From Cylindrodendrum hubeiense (lineage: Eukaryota; Ascomycota; Sordariomycetes; Hypocreales; Nectriaceae), in the NCBI GenBank assembly GCA_014621425.1, contig JAANBB010000003.1, positions 1 to 64,000 on the forward strand: a stretch of 64,000 nucleotides of DNA, given 5' to 3'. The stretch's first letter is position 1. Every line of letters begins with the position of its first letter. Under the pieces are notes generated by a model that saw only the letters and a program-made list of their open reading frames with translations, was not told the DNA's origin and searched no databases. Positions 33,780 to 45,392 of the stretch are shown here, one piece after another. Both the position numbers and the translations under genes were made by a program.

Positions 33780-35876
33780 TTAAGCTTTCTTATCATCAAA
33801 CTTCTCGTTGAGAACCGGGTTGCTCATATTGCTACTATGAGCCGTGCCATAGATAGCACTCTCAGCGGAGATGATCCCGAGCTTTGCGGCCTCGGCAGGG
33901 GTGAACGTGTCGTAGTAATCAACCTCATCGCACCCGCCCAGGTCCACAGGGGGGAAGGCTGTGCTGAGAACCCAGAAGATTATTGCACTAATGAAGAATC
34001 CTGAAAGTCACACAGTCAGCATAAAGAGGCATTGCACACTGACAAGAATGGAACATCTCTTACCAACTAAAAAGGCCATGTAGTACAGCTGGTACAGTGC
34101 CCGCGGCGCATCCGCCACGGATTGTGTTGTCACAATTAAGCCGCCGACTGTCGGAGCCCAGCCACACAGCCAGGCGGGTATGGAACGCCAGTTTACGCCG
34201 TGAAAGAACCAATAGGATGTGTCGTGCGTCCTGTATAGGTGCGATAGGCGGATCTTACGCTTGCGAAGTACGTAAAAGTCGACAGCCATTATGCCCATGA
34301 CGGGTGATAGAAAGACGGAGAAGCTGTTCATGACCGAGATGAATGTGGCCGCCTCGTTGACGAGTTGCCACGGCTGGCAGACCCAAGCAGCCACGAAGGT
34401 GATGATGGCGCCGCGGCGGATATTGATGTAGCGGGGGAACAAACCTGCCAGGTCAATCCCGCCTGCGATGCAGTTGCCGCAGATGTTCTCGAACATGGCC
34501 GTCAGACCAAAGCCCAGGGACAGGAAGAAGACACCAGCACGGGCGCGTGACGAACCGTTTCCGTTATCCATCATGACCATAAGCAGGTCTGGGGGGTTCC
34601 TGAAGCCAAAAATATTAGAGTCGCAACTTGGGAATGTGGGAAAAGGCAAAGTACCAGTAAACCTCGCCGTAAATAACCTGGGCCGCGCTGGTCGTGACGA
34701 GACCAGCAAAACTGACAATTACACCAACAATAAAGCAGGAGAGAACGCTACCACCGAGATAGTGCTTCCAGCTGCGCGCGTAGCGCGAGAAGTCAGAACC
34801 ATTAGTAATGCCGGCGGCAATGCCGCCAACCATCTGGTTAATGCTACTCATCATGAGCCAGCTGACATTCCACATGGAGCTAGTAGTGACCGATTGACCG
34901 GTCGTCATGAGCGGGCCGACACCCTTGGCCACCGCTAACGACCAGATCATCATACAAAGCATACCGAGGCCGCAGTAGATTGCAACCATCAAGAAGGGAA
35001 ACTTGAACTTTTCGGGAGGGATAGTGAGGAATGGCAGAGAGATAACCCAGAAGACGATGAAACCAACGAACTCGTTGCCGGTTGCAGGCATACTGGCGGG
35101 CAAAAAGTTGTTCATCGTGTGGAACGAGGGCCAGAGAGCCGTGATGCACACTGCGAAGAGTCTGCCTCCATTCCAAGCCTTTTACAAGGGTCAGTATAGA
35201 ATAAAAGCAACAATGACAGTCGCACCAAAAGGGAAGGGAGTTGGGATGTGAGAAGAGCGTAATCCCAACCCGAGCTTGGGCCAACTCAAATCCACCCAAC
35301 TTACCTGGATTGAATTCCATATAAAATTCAGCATAATTCGCATCAGGAGCGGAATAAACGACCCTCTCATGCCCCAAGAAAATCGGTTCTGAATAGTGAA
35401 TCCAATATGATAGGTGAGGCCGCACCATGCAATCAGACTTGCGAAGAGGACGATTAATAGCCGGCTGATGATGATTACGGCCATTGACTGGCCAACCGAG
35501 AGGCCCATGGCTGAGAGAGTATTAGTTCTCTGTTTACCGCATATTTCGTGACCCTGGCTTTGTACCTAGGAAACGGGGTTGGACCTGGGTTTCGCGGGGC
35601 TATTGACTCACTGAGAAAGGTATTGGGTTTCTGCCAGTTGGAAATGTTAAGGGATGAAAGCGCCCAATATCCAAAATAATTAAACCACCCTGAAAGAGAT
35701 GTCAGTCAGGATATTTCCGATGGCCTTAGTTTACTCGTCCTACCCCATGTTCGTCGCTTTGGTGGGAGCGGAATAAGATCCCTGTTGGTCCAGGCACCTG
35801 GCTTCTCATGACTTTCTTCATCGCCACGAAGGCGCACCTTTTCATGGAGCCACGATGCTCGTTGTCTCAAGCCCAT
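33780..35876 (-). CDS. NCS1-family permease (uracil/allantoin/hydantoin type)
   Basis: Purine-, pyrimidine- or allantoin-type proton symporter of the plasma membrane. Exons 35876-35744, 35689-35612, 35510-35305, 35178-34655, 34599-34064, 34000-33780 give 565 aa. The N-terminus has the family block WTNRDLIPLPPKRRTWGWFNYFGYWALSS split by the first intron; TM-linked signatures include LSVGQSM, GMRGSFIPLLMR, NGSDFSRYAR, GIDLAGLFPRYINIRRG and PVMGIMAVDFYVLRKRKI. About 12 hydrophobic segments. It is divergent from a hydantoinase/DUF917 fusion enzyme, so it likely imports that enzyme's substrate. Fur4, Dal4 and bacterial Mhp1 are relatives; substrate is inferred from the neighbour. Frame is intact. 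Confidence 0.9.
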
Positions 35877-36828
35877 AGTAGTCAAATGTTTAGTGGTGAG
35901 TTGGTCGGGTGTGGGATCCGAGATGGTCCTAGATTAGGGACAGGAAATGCGCTGTTTAATATACAAATATGGATCAACAAGATAAGAACTGAGATCACCA
36001 GTCCGAGCTGGGAAGATCAACCCTGGGGTTGGCAGATACTGCATGTTGAACGTATCACATTATTATCGGATGAGCACGGTGATGGGGTACTAAGGGAACC
36101 GAGCCCGGTAGCACGAATCATGTACTACAGGTACGAAGGTTACATAGCTCCAATCATCTGGTGCCAGTTCTTATCAAGGAGATAACAATTGCCCATATGT
36201 TTATTATCTTTCGAGTCTTGCTATGTCGATGTATGTTTCGGCTTGGATCGTCCCGATTTTACCGGGAATCGGGAATAGAATAGATCCCTTGCCTACTTTG
36301 AACCCTGACATGCAACGCCCTTATCAGCTCGATTTTCATTCCCTTCCGTTCTCATCAACTCCCCACAAGTAATACAACTGTACCCACCTATTTAACAAAC
36401 TCTACACCGAATCACTTGACCTATCTTTCCTGTCTGCTATGAACCAAAATCCAGCCAATCAGGCCCTGAGCCATCTGTACGATGACGAGTGCCGATCGCG
36501 TAGTTGTCCGATCGCCCTTACTGATAGGCGAACTCGGATGATAACGCAATAGCCAGTAGATCAATATCGGCAAAGGCCGATTCTACAATGTTGGAATCAA
36601 TAAGAAGTACCTTGCGTCGATGTTGAGGTAAATCCCACAAAATTCATTATCCTTCCGTCACCAACGGTAGCACTTCATATACGTTATTTAACCATATCCG
36701 GCCGACTTAACGGGCTGAATATCGCACATTCATCATTTCATTTCATTTGGTCTAACTAGTTCATTTCCTCTGGTCATATATTCGGCTTGACATAGGACGT
36801 CAATCATTTATACACCTACGCACCGGAA
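35877..36828. promoter_or_regulatory. Shared divergent promoter with GATA-factor sites
   Basis: About 950 bases between the NCS1 permease and the hydantoinase-type gene. HGATAA-type sites, the target of nitrogen regulators AreA/Nit2, are visible at about 35980 (AGATAA), 36060 (complement CGATAA), 36180 (AGATAA), 36204 (complement AGATAA) and 36321 (complement TGATAA). One to two would be expected by chance in this length. This suggests nitrogen-metabolite control of both genes. Confidence 0.45.
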
Positions 36829-39800
36829 ATGGGGTCGATACAGCCGAAACGCCTGCGCATCGGCGTTGACGTTGGTGGCACTAATACTGACGGTGTGGTT
36901 CTGGATCCGGCGCGCGCCGCAGAGTCCGACAAAGGCATTGTAGCATGGCACAAGGCCCCTACCACGACCAATCCCGGCGACGGCATCAATGATGCCATCA
37001 CGACCATGTTCTCGTCTGCGGATATCCGCCCCGAGGATGTGGCGAGTGTGACCATTGGCACCACGCACTTTGTGAATGCCGTCGTGGAGCGCGACGCAAA
37101 CCGCCTGTCCAAGGTTGCTGTTATCAGATTGGCAGGGCCATTCGGGAAGCATACACCGCCATGCATAGATTGGCCGGAAGATATGCGGAATCTCATCCTA
37201 GGCTACTATGCGTCAGTTAAAGGCGGCCTAGAAGTGGATGGCACGTTAATTAGCGACATTAACGAGGATGAGATCAAATCCCAATGTGCCACTATTAAGG
37301 AGAAGGGGATTAAAAGCATCGTTGTGAACGGAGTCTTCAGTCCTATCGATACAATCGAGCGGCAAGAGGAACGTGCCGCTGAGATTATTCTCAAGGAACT
37401 TCCGGGAGTCGATGTTATTTGCACTAAGGAAGTGGCAAACCTGGGTTTTCTAGAGCGTGAAAACGCGGCGATTCTCAATGCTTCAATCCTGAGTTTCGCA
37501 AAGAAGACTATCCGTTCATTCCAGGAGCCGGTAAAGAAGCTTGGCTTAAATTGCCCAGTATTTATTACCCAGAATGACGGTACTATTCTATCGGGAGAGA
37601 TGGCATCTAAGCTTCCGATTAGGACCTTTTCAAGTGGCCCTACAAACAGTATGCGCGGAGCGGCTTTCCTTGTAGGGAATGAACTCAAGGAAAACATTAT
37701 GGTTGTAGATATTGGCGGCACGACCACGGATATAGGCCTTTTATTAGCGAATGGCTTTCCCCGGCAACAGGCTGCTTACTCGGAGCTGGCCGGTATACGG
37801 ATGAATTTCTCGTGCCCCGACATTAAAAGCATTGGCCTTGGTGGAGGCTCTATTGTCCGCAGGGGAGAAAATTTGACGGTTGGCCCCGACAGCGTGGGAT
37901 ACAAGCTCACAAAAGAAGCTATCATCTTTGGAGGCGATATCCTAACTACAACCGACTGTACTGTCCTTGTTAACTCCGAACTCCAGATCGGACAGCCAGA
38001 ATTGGCGAAAGGTGCCCTAACCGAGGAAGAAATTACACAGTTCAAAACCACTATCAAGCTCAAGTTAGAAAAGGTCATCGATACGATGAAGACATCGCCT
38101 ACCGACCTCCCCGTTCTACTTGTGGGAGGTGGTGCAGTTATTGCTCCCGACGAACTTCAAGGTGCAAGTAAGGTGGTCAAGCCGAGGTGGTCAGGGGTTG
38201 CAAATGCTATCGGAGCTGCCACGGCTCGTATTAGCGCCGTTGTCGATACCATCAAGTCGACCGAGTCTAAGACGACTCACCAGCTGCTTGAGGAAATCTC
38301 GGCTGAGGCGGTCAAGAAGACAATCGAAGCGGGTGCCCTGCCGTCGTCCGTCACCATTGCTGAAATGGAAACTCTTCCACTACAAGTAAGTTATTGGTGA
38401 ATTTCCTACCGACCAGCACAGCAGCTCACAGCACACAGTATGTGGCTAATACGTCACGCTTCATTGTCCGCGCGGCGGGTGACTTTGACTACTCACGCAC
38501 CGACCTGGTTACTGTCTCGGATGACGATGACAGCGACATGGCAACTATGGACGAATACGAAAAGTCGGGCAAGTCGACGGCCACCAGGACTATGGAACCA
38601 GAGCCCACTCCAACCATCGACATCCAGACGTACCGACCCGACGTGCGCGGCCGCGTGTGGTATGTCAACGAGACAGACCTCGGCTGGATCTCGGCCGGCT
38701 GCTACATTTTGGGCACCGGAGGTGGCGGCTCGCCCTATGGACATATGCTCCGGCTGCGTGAGATGCTGCGCCGAGGCGACGTCGTACGCGTGGTTAACCC
38801 GCACGACCTCTCCGATGACGCGGCTGTCGGTTGTGGAGGCGGTGCCGGAAGCCCTACAGTGAGCATCGAGAAGCTTGCCGGCGACGAAATGATGGAGGCG
38901 CAAGACGAGCTGTACAAGTTCATGGGCGGCGAGGCTTCACATATGATTGCGCTGGAAATCGGTGGTGGTAACGGCCTCCAGGGCATGTTATTGGGTGCCA
39001 GCTCTAACATGGATGTCCCGACCGTCGACGGCGACTGGATGGGGCGCGCGTACCCGACCAAGTGGCAGACCACGCCCATCGTCTTCAATGAACGAGCGAC
39101 CGTGTGGTCGCCTATCTCCATGTGCGACGGTAATGGCAACGTCCTGCTGATGCCCAAGGCCACATCGGACTTACAGGTTGAGCGCGTGATCCGTGCCGCC
39201 CTCAGTCAGATGGGCTCGCACACGGGATGCGCGGAGGCCCCCGTCACCGGCGCCGAGACGAAACGCTGGGCTGTAGAGCACACCATCTCCCAGGCCTGGA
39301 GGATAGGGCGGGCCGTGGCGAAGGCGCGCCTTTCCAACCGGATTGATAGTGTCGCCGAGACCATTGTCGACGAGTGCGGCGGACCCGAGGCCGCCAAGGT
39401 CCTCTGGAAGGGCAAGATCGTGGGCGTCGAGAGGAAGCTACATAATGGACACGTCTACGGCGAGTGTATCATCGAGGGTGCTGATGTGGCCGACGCCAGC
39501 ACAAGCACTACCGATGGAGATGGCCAGTTCAAGGGACTGGTCAAAATACCCTTTAAGAACGAGAATATTGCCGTCCTTAAAACGACTTCTATTGAGGATA
39601 CGGGGGTCAAGGAAAAGCAGGAGGATGTCCTGGCCATTGTTCCTGACCTCATATCCGTCATCGACGCCCAGAGCGGCGAGGCTATTGGCACTCCTGAGTA
39701 CCGTTATGGTCTTTTGGTCATAGTACTGGGAATAGCGGCAAGCAATAAGTGGATCGACAGCCAGAGGGGTCTCGACATTGGCGGGCCAAAAGGCTTCGGC

Positions 39801-39881
39801 TTTAATCACTTGAAGTGGGAGCCTCTTTGTGGCAAGTTTGTGAAGCCCGTCAGTGTTATCGACGAATTCAATCAGGACTAG
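36829..39881 (+). CDS. Hydantoinase A/oxoprolinase - DUF917 fusion enzyme
   Basis: Exons 36829-38385 and 38439-39881 give 999 aa. Residues 1-520 are a hydantoinase A/oxoprolinase module: the phosphate-binding motif GVDVGGTNTDGVVLD at the N-terminus, the second VDIGGTTTDIGLL near residue 290, and FSSGPTNSMRGA between them, marking the ASKHA ATPase fold. After an acidic linker the C-terminal ~400 residues (from WYVNETDLGWISAGCYILGTGGGGSPYG) form a DUF917 domain, which in bacteria is encoded beside hyuA-like genes. The fusion therefore joins partners that are neighbours in bacteria. Predicted ATP-dependent opening of a hydantoin, oxoproline-like or allantoin-like lactam. Cytosolic; no signal peptide. 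Paired with the NCS1 permease. Confidence 0.9.
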
Positions 39882-40193
39882 ATAGGATGCATTTCAGCAC
39901 CACATATATGTTAAAATACTCCGACTTTGGTCTTGTAAATAATACCTGCGTGGACACAAAGTGCATCGGGTGATCCTGCGCACTTAAGGAATGGTTATTT
40001 GACAGACAGTTGAGAGGTATATATATACACAGGTATACTTCAATTCATTGAGTCATTCTTCTTCTTCCAAATTTAGTGTCTAATAACATGACTTTCCCCC
40101 TTAGTCTCAAATCGAGCTGTTGTCTTGCGAGGGGAGGCTCACAATGACCAGATACAGAACTTCCTGTGGTTCAGATTAGCAAATATGTTGCGT
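39882..40193. other. Convergent intergenic spacer
   Basis: About 310 bases between two convergent genes; AT-rich with a TATATATACACA run at 40020-40031. No gene seen. Confidence 0.55.
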
Positions 40194-41683
40194 TTAGAGC
40201 ATTTTTAATCTCACCTTCTGTAGCAAACTCATCAATCCACTGGCCTTTACTTCATTGCCACGGCTTTTGGAAGACGGAGGTTTGCCGTTTTCCTCGGTCT
40301 GCTCCGATGTCTCATCGTTTCCGCCACGCTGAGAATCATTCCGACTTCCGCTGTCGGCTGGTTTTCCATGTCCATATTGCCAATGACCACCAGTAAGAAA
40401 GGCTACGATATCGCCACTAGAGGCTGGATGGCTTGGATCGGCATACCGCGACCGAAACTTTGGTTTCGGCAGCATGTTAGCCATGGAGAGGCCGGGACTC
40501 TTCTCTATCCACTTTGTTTGGGCCCTTTTGTCCATGTGCTCGTCCAGCCATATTTCTGCCCGATCAACCGCACTTTTCTTCTTATAATCGCCATTTCCGC
40601 CCTCTGCGATAGTCTTCCCGTGCAGTGAATGGAAGATGAGAGGTGCTGGCTCAGCACAGCCGAAGTCGCCGTCGAAAGGTTTCATCATCTCTTGCATCTG
40701 TTCTTGAATTCGTCGCAAGCTCTCCCCGCTCGATACCTTCTTTGTTATAATGTCTCTCATCTTGTCAACAAGGCCCGTCTCAGAATAGGGTTCGATCGCC
40801 CTCCCTTCAAAGTTGACCGCGCTTATAAGCTCGTCGTCGCCGGTATCCGGTCTCCAAGTTACCACGAGGCATATCAGCCCGCGAGGGATGAAGAATTCTG
40901 CATTGACACTGTCCAGGAACTTATTGGACTTGAAGCGGCTCTGCACCTCCATGACAGCATCAGTAGCAATCTCTACTCCGACCCCAAGCATCATCATCAA
41001 TGGGTCAGGCACCGCTAGCCCCCCAAGGCCAGCCAAGTTGATGGCGTATAACCAAGGATTGGGCTCTAAAGCCTTGTTGAATGTGTCGATAAAGTCTAGG
41101 AAGGTCTCTTGGTCGATACCAATGTCACTCAAGACCGGGGCGTACGCTCTTACAAAACCTCGTGCTCGTTTCTTGGGCCGTCTTTGAACCAGTATCACCG
41201 GCAGCCCGATTTTGGAATTTGAGTTAGCACTGGGTTGACAAAGATGTCTTGTGAGAAAAGCCCCGGCGAGATCACTTGGCTCTTTGAGAGACTCGGAATC
41301 TATCGTCCGTGCAACCGGTTTTCGCTCTGCGTCGTCAAGTGCCCAGATCGCGTGATGGACTCTTTCTGGGGTGGATACATCATCCGACTGCTCAGACGAC
41401 TGATGAAGAGGTTCTTACTCTTTCGATATGTTTTTCTCCCGTCGGTAGTGAATCGCTTCTGAGACCAAACCGATGCCTGCTGCCGCTATTCTGACGAGAG
41501 CTTCAATGGGGTCGTCCTTTTTGCTGATAGGGCCGCCGGGTCTGCTGAGTGTCTCATCTCGCTCACGAATGACATCTTGGACGAGCTTAGAGGCTGCCTT
41601 AGATGCTATTTTCTTGCCTTCTTTCGCTAGACTGGGACACATTAGTAGAAACACCCCACATTCAGCTATTTATCGTACCTCAT
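40194..41683 (-). CDS. Uncharacterised conserved fungal protein
   Basis: Family seen in many ascomycetes but without known function. Proposed exons 41683-41679 (only 5 nt: ATG AG), 41631 to about 41419, then about 41361-40194; the second intron (GTAAGA...GAAAG, 57 nt, 41362-41418) removes an in-frame TAA and restores KEVHHAIWALDDAERK. Predicted length about 461 aa. Blocks typical of the family: EALVRIAAAGIGLVSEAI near the N-terminus, AIWALDD, QRRPKKRARGFVRAYAPVL, FLDFIDTF, FIPRGLICLVVTW. The C-terminus is low-complexity (Ser, Asn, Lys). A central hydrophobic segment (WLYAINLAGLGGLAVPDPLMMMLGVGVEIA) may be membrane-active or a buried helix. Splice choices are inferred. Confidence 0.7.
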
Positions 41684-42619
41684 AATGACTGGGTGTCAAT
41701 TAATATCGCTGTGTTAACGTCTTCAACTCGTCAAGGTGATGAATGGGAAGTCCAACTTGGGCCTGGTATTAATAGTGGAGCTCTAACTGGAATAAATTGG
41801 TGCTCGAACTGCTTTCAAAATAGATGTGTCCTCACTCGTCGTGTCGTGATGCGCGAAGAGGCCTCCGATAAAGGGGTAACTGACAAGATTCCTCGTCAAT
41901 TATGGATATGCATGACGAATTCACTGAGGCTCTAATTACCCCTCTCTTCTTGGCAAGTAAGCAGCTAATTGATAAATTGCGCAGGATCGACCGGCAGAGC
42001 TGGTCAGCACAGCGCCGCCCGCGGAGTGCGAAAAGCTTGGCGTTAGACGCCAACACCTTGACAACCAGAAAGCCAACAATAATACTGATCGCACCTCATA
42101 ATAGAGGGAAAGTAATTGAATAGGGCCATGTAATAAGTTCTATACTTTATAACAGAGAAAGTGATTTGACGTGAAAGTACCCAGGCTGGAATTGAGATTG
42201 GCGGTACTTATGGTGTATTTTGCTTGGCCAGGCAAATATAAGTTGCAAAGCCTCGTAAACATATACGTGCTCAGATGAGGGACAACAGACATTTCCTGCC
42301 TGGGCTTCCTCTGTTTCTGTTGGATTGAGACCAGATTGGCATAATCCTCTGATATACCGATATCCTGATTGCAGTTGGAGGGGGAGATTAACCCCGCTAG
42401 CGGAAAGGTGGGGTTCCAGGCAACCAAGATCAAGTCAATCATCAGATACTGCATCTAACCTCAATTAATCACTGAGGTTGTCGAATACGACGGCGACGAA
42501 TCTATCAGTTCCCCAACGCCGACCTTGATCAACCTTCTGACTACTTCCTGCTGCTGAAACCCTCAGATCTACGGAGCCATAATCCAAAGCAATCCTTTCA
42601 TTATTTCTAGCGGATCACT
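41684..42619. other. Divergent intergenic region, no gene seen
   Basis: About 940 bases upstream of the uncharacterised gene (minus) and the first HET gene (plus). Short frames at 41902-42123 and 42140-42454 carry no recognisable domain. A 60-base leader with pyrimidine tracts precedes the HET start. Confidence 0.5.
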
Positions 42620-44584
42620 ATGCTCACTCACAGCCCTCTATTCCAAGGTGGTCGTGATATCAGGCTTGTCCGATTTGCCTGCACTGCAAACGGGACAGTA
42701 GACACTCTGGAACCAATTTCATTCGAACTGCAACATGTATCTCTGAACGACGATATCTCGTACGCAGCAGTTTCATACACCTGGGGAAGCCTCGTGGGTT
42801 CTGTGGAAATTAAGCTGAACAGCTGCCAATTCGAGATTACACGGAACTTACATGACGCGCTACAACAATTCCGAAGAGATGGGATCCAGTCCTGGCTTTG
42901 GATCGACTCGATTTGTATTGATCAATCGAATGACCTCGAAAAAGCCTGGCAAATTATGGAAATGCCAGAGGTCTTTGGTCGTGCAAACACTGTTTATCTA
43001 TGGCTGGGAACGGGATGCATCGAGAGCGATTTAACGATGGACTTCATCTCTCGCGTTGGACCCAGGGCAAAAGCCTGTGATGCCGCGACTTTAAGGGACA
43101 ACATTACGATACGCCGGGATATTAGTTCCTATATCGTGAAGCAGGCTTCTCTTCAAGAGGTCCATAGAAATGCGCCTTCAGAGTCTAAATTAGGGGCGTT
43201 TATCTACGACCTTTTGAATGAGCATGCTCTTCTGACGCTGTCTCCTTTGAAGACTGGTGTGCATAATATTCTGAGGAGAGACTACTGGCACCGAATCTGG
43301 GCCATCCAAGAGGTGGTTCTAGCGAAAGAAGCTCTTGTTGTTGTTGGCACAAAGAGCGTGTCGCTTGACGTCTTTGATGCGACTTTCACAGCCATATTCT
43401 ATTGCATAGGCCTACGTCCAAACCAGATACGCCCAGAATGGAATGGGTTTGGCGATGGCTTGGGAGGCACCCTCTACCGAATCAAGTCGTTGGATATACG
43501 TCGCGATCTGCGACAAAACCCGGCCACGAATGCTGTGCAGTTGGCAGACGTTCTTTGGGAAGCCGGCATTGCACCAGGACGACCCCATTATACTGCGACA
43601 GACTCCAGAGATATCCTCTTTGGGCTGCTCGGTATAATATCAGAAGAACAAACTCGAGGCATACGTGTAGACTATAGCAAGTCGACCGCTGACGTCTTTG
43701 CGATGTTAACCAGAGCTTTGATGCCCTCTAAAGATGAGGATCATATCTTATTTGACTTGGACTACTGTAATCCTAGGGAGACTATCGGACTTCTACCCAC
43801 ATGGGTTCCTGACTGGCGGGAGATTGGAATGTATGGCGCTCAAACTTACCGTATCAACAATTTCCAAATATTCAACGCTAGCGGCAGTATCTTTGCGCCG
43901 GTACCTGCGTTAAGTGTTGAAGGAGATGACAATGTTCTTCGTCGCTTTGGGTGCCAAGTGGACACAATAACGGAAGTCATGCAGCCGCCGGAGTGGGTTC
44001 AAGAAACTCCCTATTATGTTTCCCAGATTAAAGATGCAGATGCAGACAATTGGTTTCGGTCAATTGCTACCTTCGTCGGATTAGGATCCGAGTCTGGCCC
44101 TGGAGAGGACTACGTCTGGAGGACCGTCATGTGTATGCAGGGACGCGTGTCCATAAGTGAGGAGACTCTTGCACTCTATCGCAAGATAATGCGTGTGCAA
44201 TATGTCGATGCTGGGAGTTTGACAGACAAGGAAGAAGAATTTATCCTCAATGGTCCAATTGTGGTGGGCTTTGACTTAAACCATCGAGCCCTCAATGACC
44301 AACAGGTTGCGTCGTTTGCAAGTCATTTGAGAGAGTATTTGGCTTCCACGAACTGTAACCGGACACTGTTCAAGACAAGGAAAGGGATGTTTGGGCTCGG
44401 CCATGTGGCGATTAAGGCTGGTGATATAGTTTCTTTAGTCTGGGGCGTGTGTTCGCCGATCATCTTGCGGCCGCGGCATGATGGAGGATTCTACTTCCGT
44501 GGAGATGCCTACGTCGACGGGATTATGCAAGGCGAGTACCTTGAAAGCGGCCCTGTGGAGGAGGAGGAGTTTTGTATGTACTAA
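42620..44584 (+). CDS. HET-domain protein
   Basis: Heterokaryon-incompatibility type protein. Single exon, 654 aa, ATG at 42620. The HET domain spans about residues 47-200: YAAVSYTWGS, NLHDALQQFR, WLWIDSICIDQ, VYLWLGTG, with REYW-like RDYWHRIWAIQEVVLA at about 220. A long C-terminal part (DILFGLLGIISE, LLPTWVPDW, GMFGLG, GDIVSLVWG, GDAYVDGIMQGE) is the standard tail of the single-domain HET family. In Neurospora and Podospora such proteins act in self/non-self recognition and programmed cell death after hyphal fusion; most copies have unknown partners. Another HET gene lies at 54.9 kb. Intact. Confidence 0.92.
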   Translation: MLTHSPLFQGGRDIRLVRFACTANGTVDTLEPISFELQHVSLNDDISYAAVSYTWGSLVGSVEIKLNSCQFEITRNLHDALQQFRRDGIQSWLWIDSICIDQSNDLEKAWQIMEMPEVFGRANTVYLWLGTGCIESDLTMDFISRVGPRAKACDAATLRDNITIRRDISSYIVKQASLQEVHRNAPSESKLGAFIYDLLNEHALLTLSPLKTGVHNILRRDYWHRIWAIQEVVLAKEALVVVGTKSVSLDVFDATFTAIFYCIGLRPNQIRPEWNGFGDGLGGTLYRIKSLDIRRDLRQNPATNAVQLADVLWEAGIAPGRPHYTATDSRDILFGLLGIISEEQTRGIRVDYSKSTADVFAMLTRALMPSKDEDHILFDLDYCNPRETIGLLPTWVPDWREIGMYGAQTYRINNFQIFNASGSIFAPVPALSVEGDDNVLRRFGCQVDTITEVMQPPEWVQETPYYVSQIKDADADNWFRSIATFVGLGSESGPGEDYVWRTVMCMQGRVSISEETLALYRKIMRVQYVDAGSLTDKEEEFILNGPIVVGFDLNHRALNDQQVASFASHLREYLASTNCNRTLFKTRKGMFGLGHVAIKAGDIVSLVWGVCSPIILRPRHDGGFYFRGDAYVDGIMQGEYLESGPVEEEEFCMY

Positions 44585-45392
44585 TTATATTCTCGAGGGA
44601 TGGATTGGTTCGACACAATGCCTGATGTGGAGCGAGTGACGTGAGTTGGCCTGCAAATAATGATAAGAGCTATCTATAGCTAAGTCAAGGATGGTTAATT
44701 TAAAGAACATAGAGAAAATGTATAAAGAAAAAGTCAATTGGCAAGAAGAGGACTAAGAGATCTGTCCTCTCTACGTACATGAGATGTGGTGGAATCTTGA
44801 GCTAGGTGTGCATGTAGACACCCTAAGCCCCCCGCATTCGTCCAGAGTGGTCCGTATATGTCTAGCCATTACCACAACTTCTTACTATGCTTTAAGGAAC
44901 TGCTCATAGGAGGGGGGGGGGGGGGGTTCGAGCAGGACCTAGCTCTGAGACCCAGGTCCCAGAATAAGGTCCCACAATAACATACCAGTTGCAGTTCACA
45001 CAACTTCAGAAGGTATAGGCGGTGTATATCCCGCCTGCTTACTCTGTGAGCTTACCACTAACCCAAAGCCGAGAACTTGTCAATACTGACAACTATTCAT
45101 AGTACAGTCCACCTCCTTAGCAGCATTCTTAGCCACAATATCACTACTATGAGAATACCATGTGGGCCATGCAACCAGATCCTAATCCAGGCAGGAGGGT
45201 CGTATTTTCGAACCATGCGTTGATTAGATAGTATCAAACATTTGTGGAAAGATCATGCGACAAATATGTGAGCAGTGGTTCGATATGGGATGAGTTGAGG
45301 GGTGACCAGCCTCGGTTAGGGCTCAACCAACGAACCACGCCCAATGCAACGACAGGGATATTAACTTGCACAACCAACACAAGCCGGCGAAA
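44585..45392. other. Intergenic region with a poly-G tract
   Basis: About 800 bases between the HET gene and the first methyltransferase. Includes an unbroken run of 15 G at 44912-44926, prone to length error in any sequencing. The methyltransferase promoter should be in the right half. No gene seen. Confidence 0.55.
44912..44926. repeat. Poly-G homopolymer, 15 bases
   Basis: Directly visible uninterrupted G run. Possible G-quadruplex former or simple slippage product; also a marker for how well homopolymers were resolved in this assembly. Confidence 0.9.

Noticed and set aside
41415..41417. In-frame TAA first read as a nonsense mutation in the uncharacterised gene
   Set aside because: A 57-nt intron with a GTAAGA donor and a GAAAG acceptor removes it and restores KEVHHAIWALDD in frame, so the gene need not be a pseudogene.
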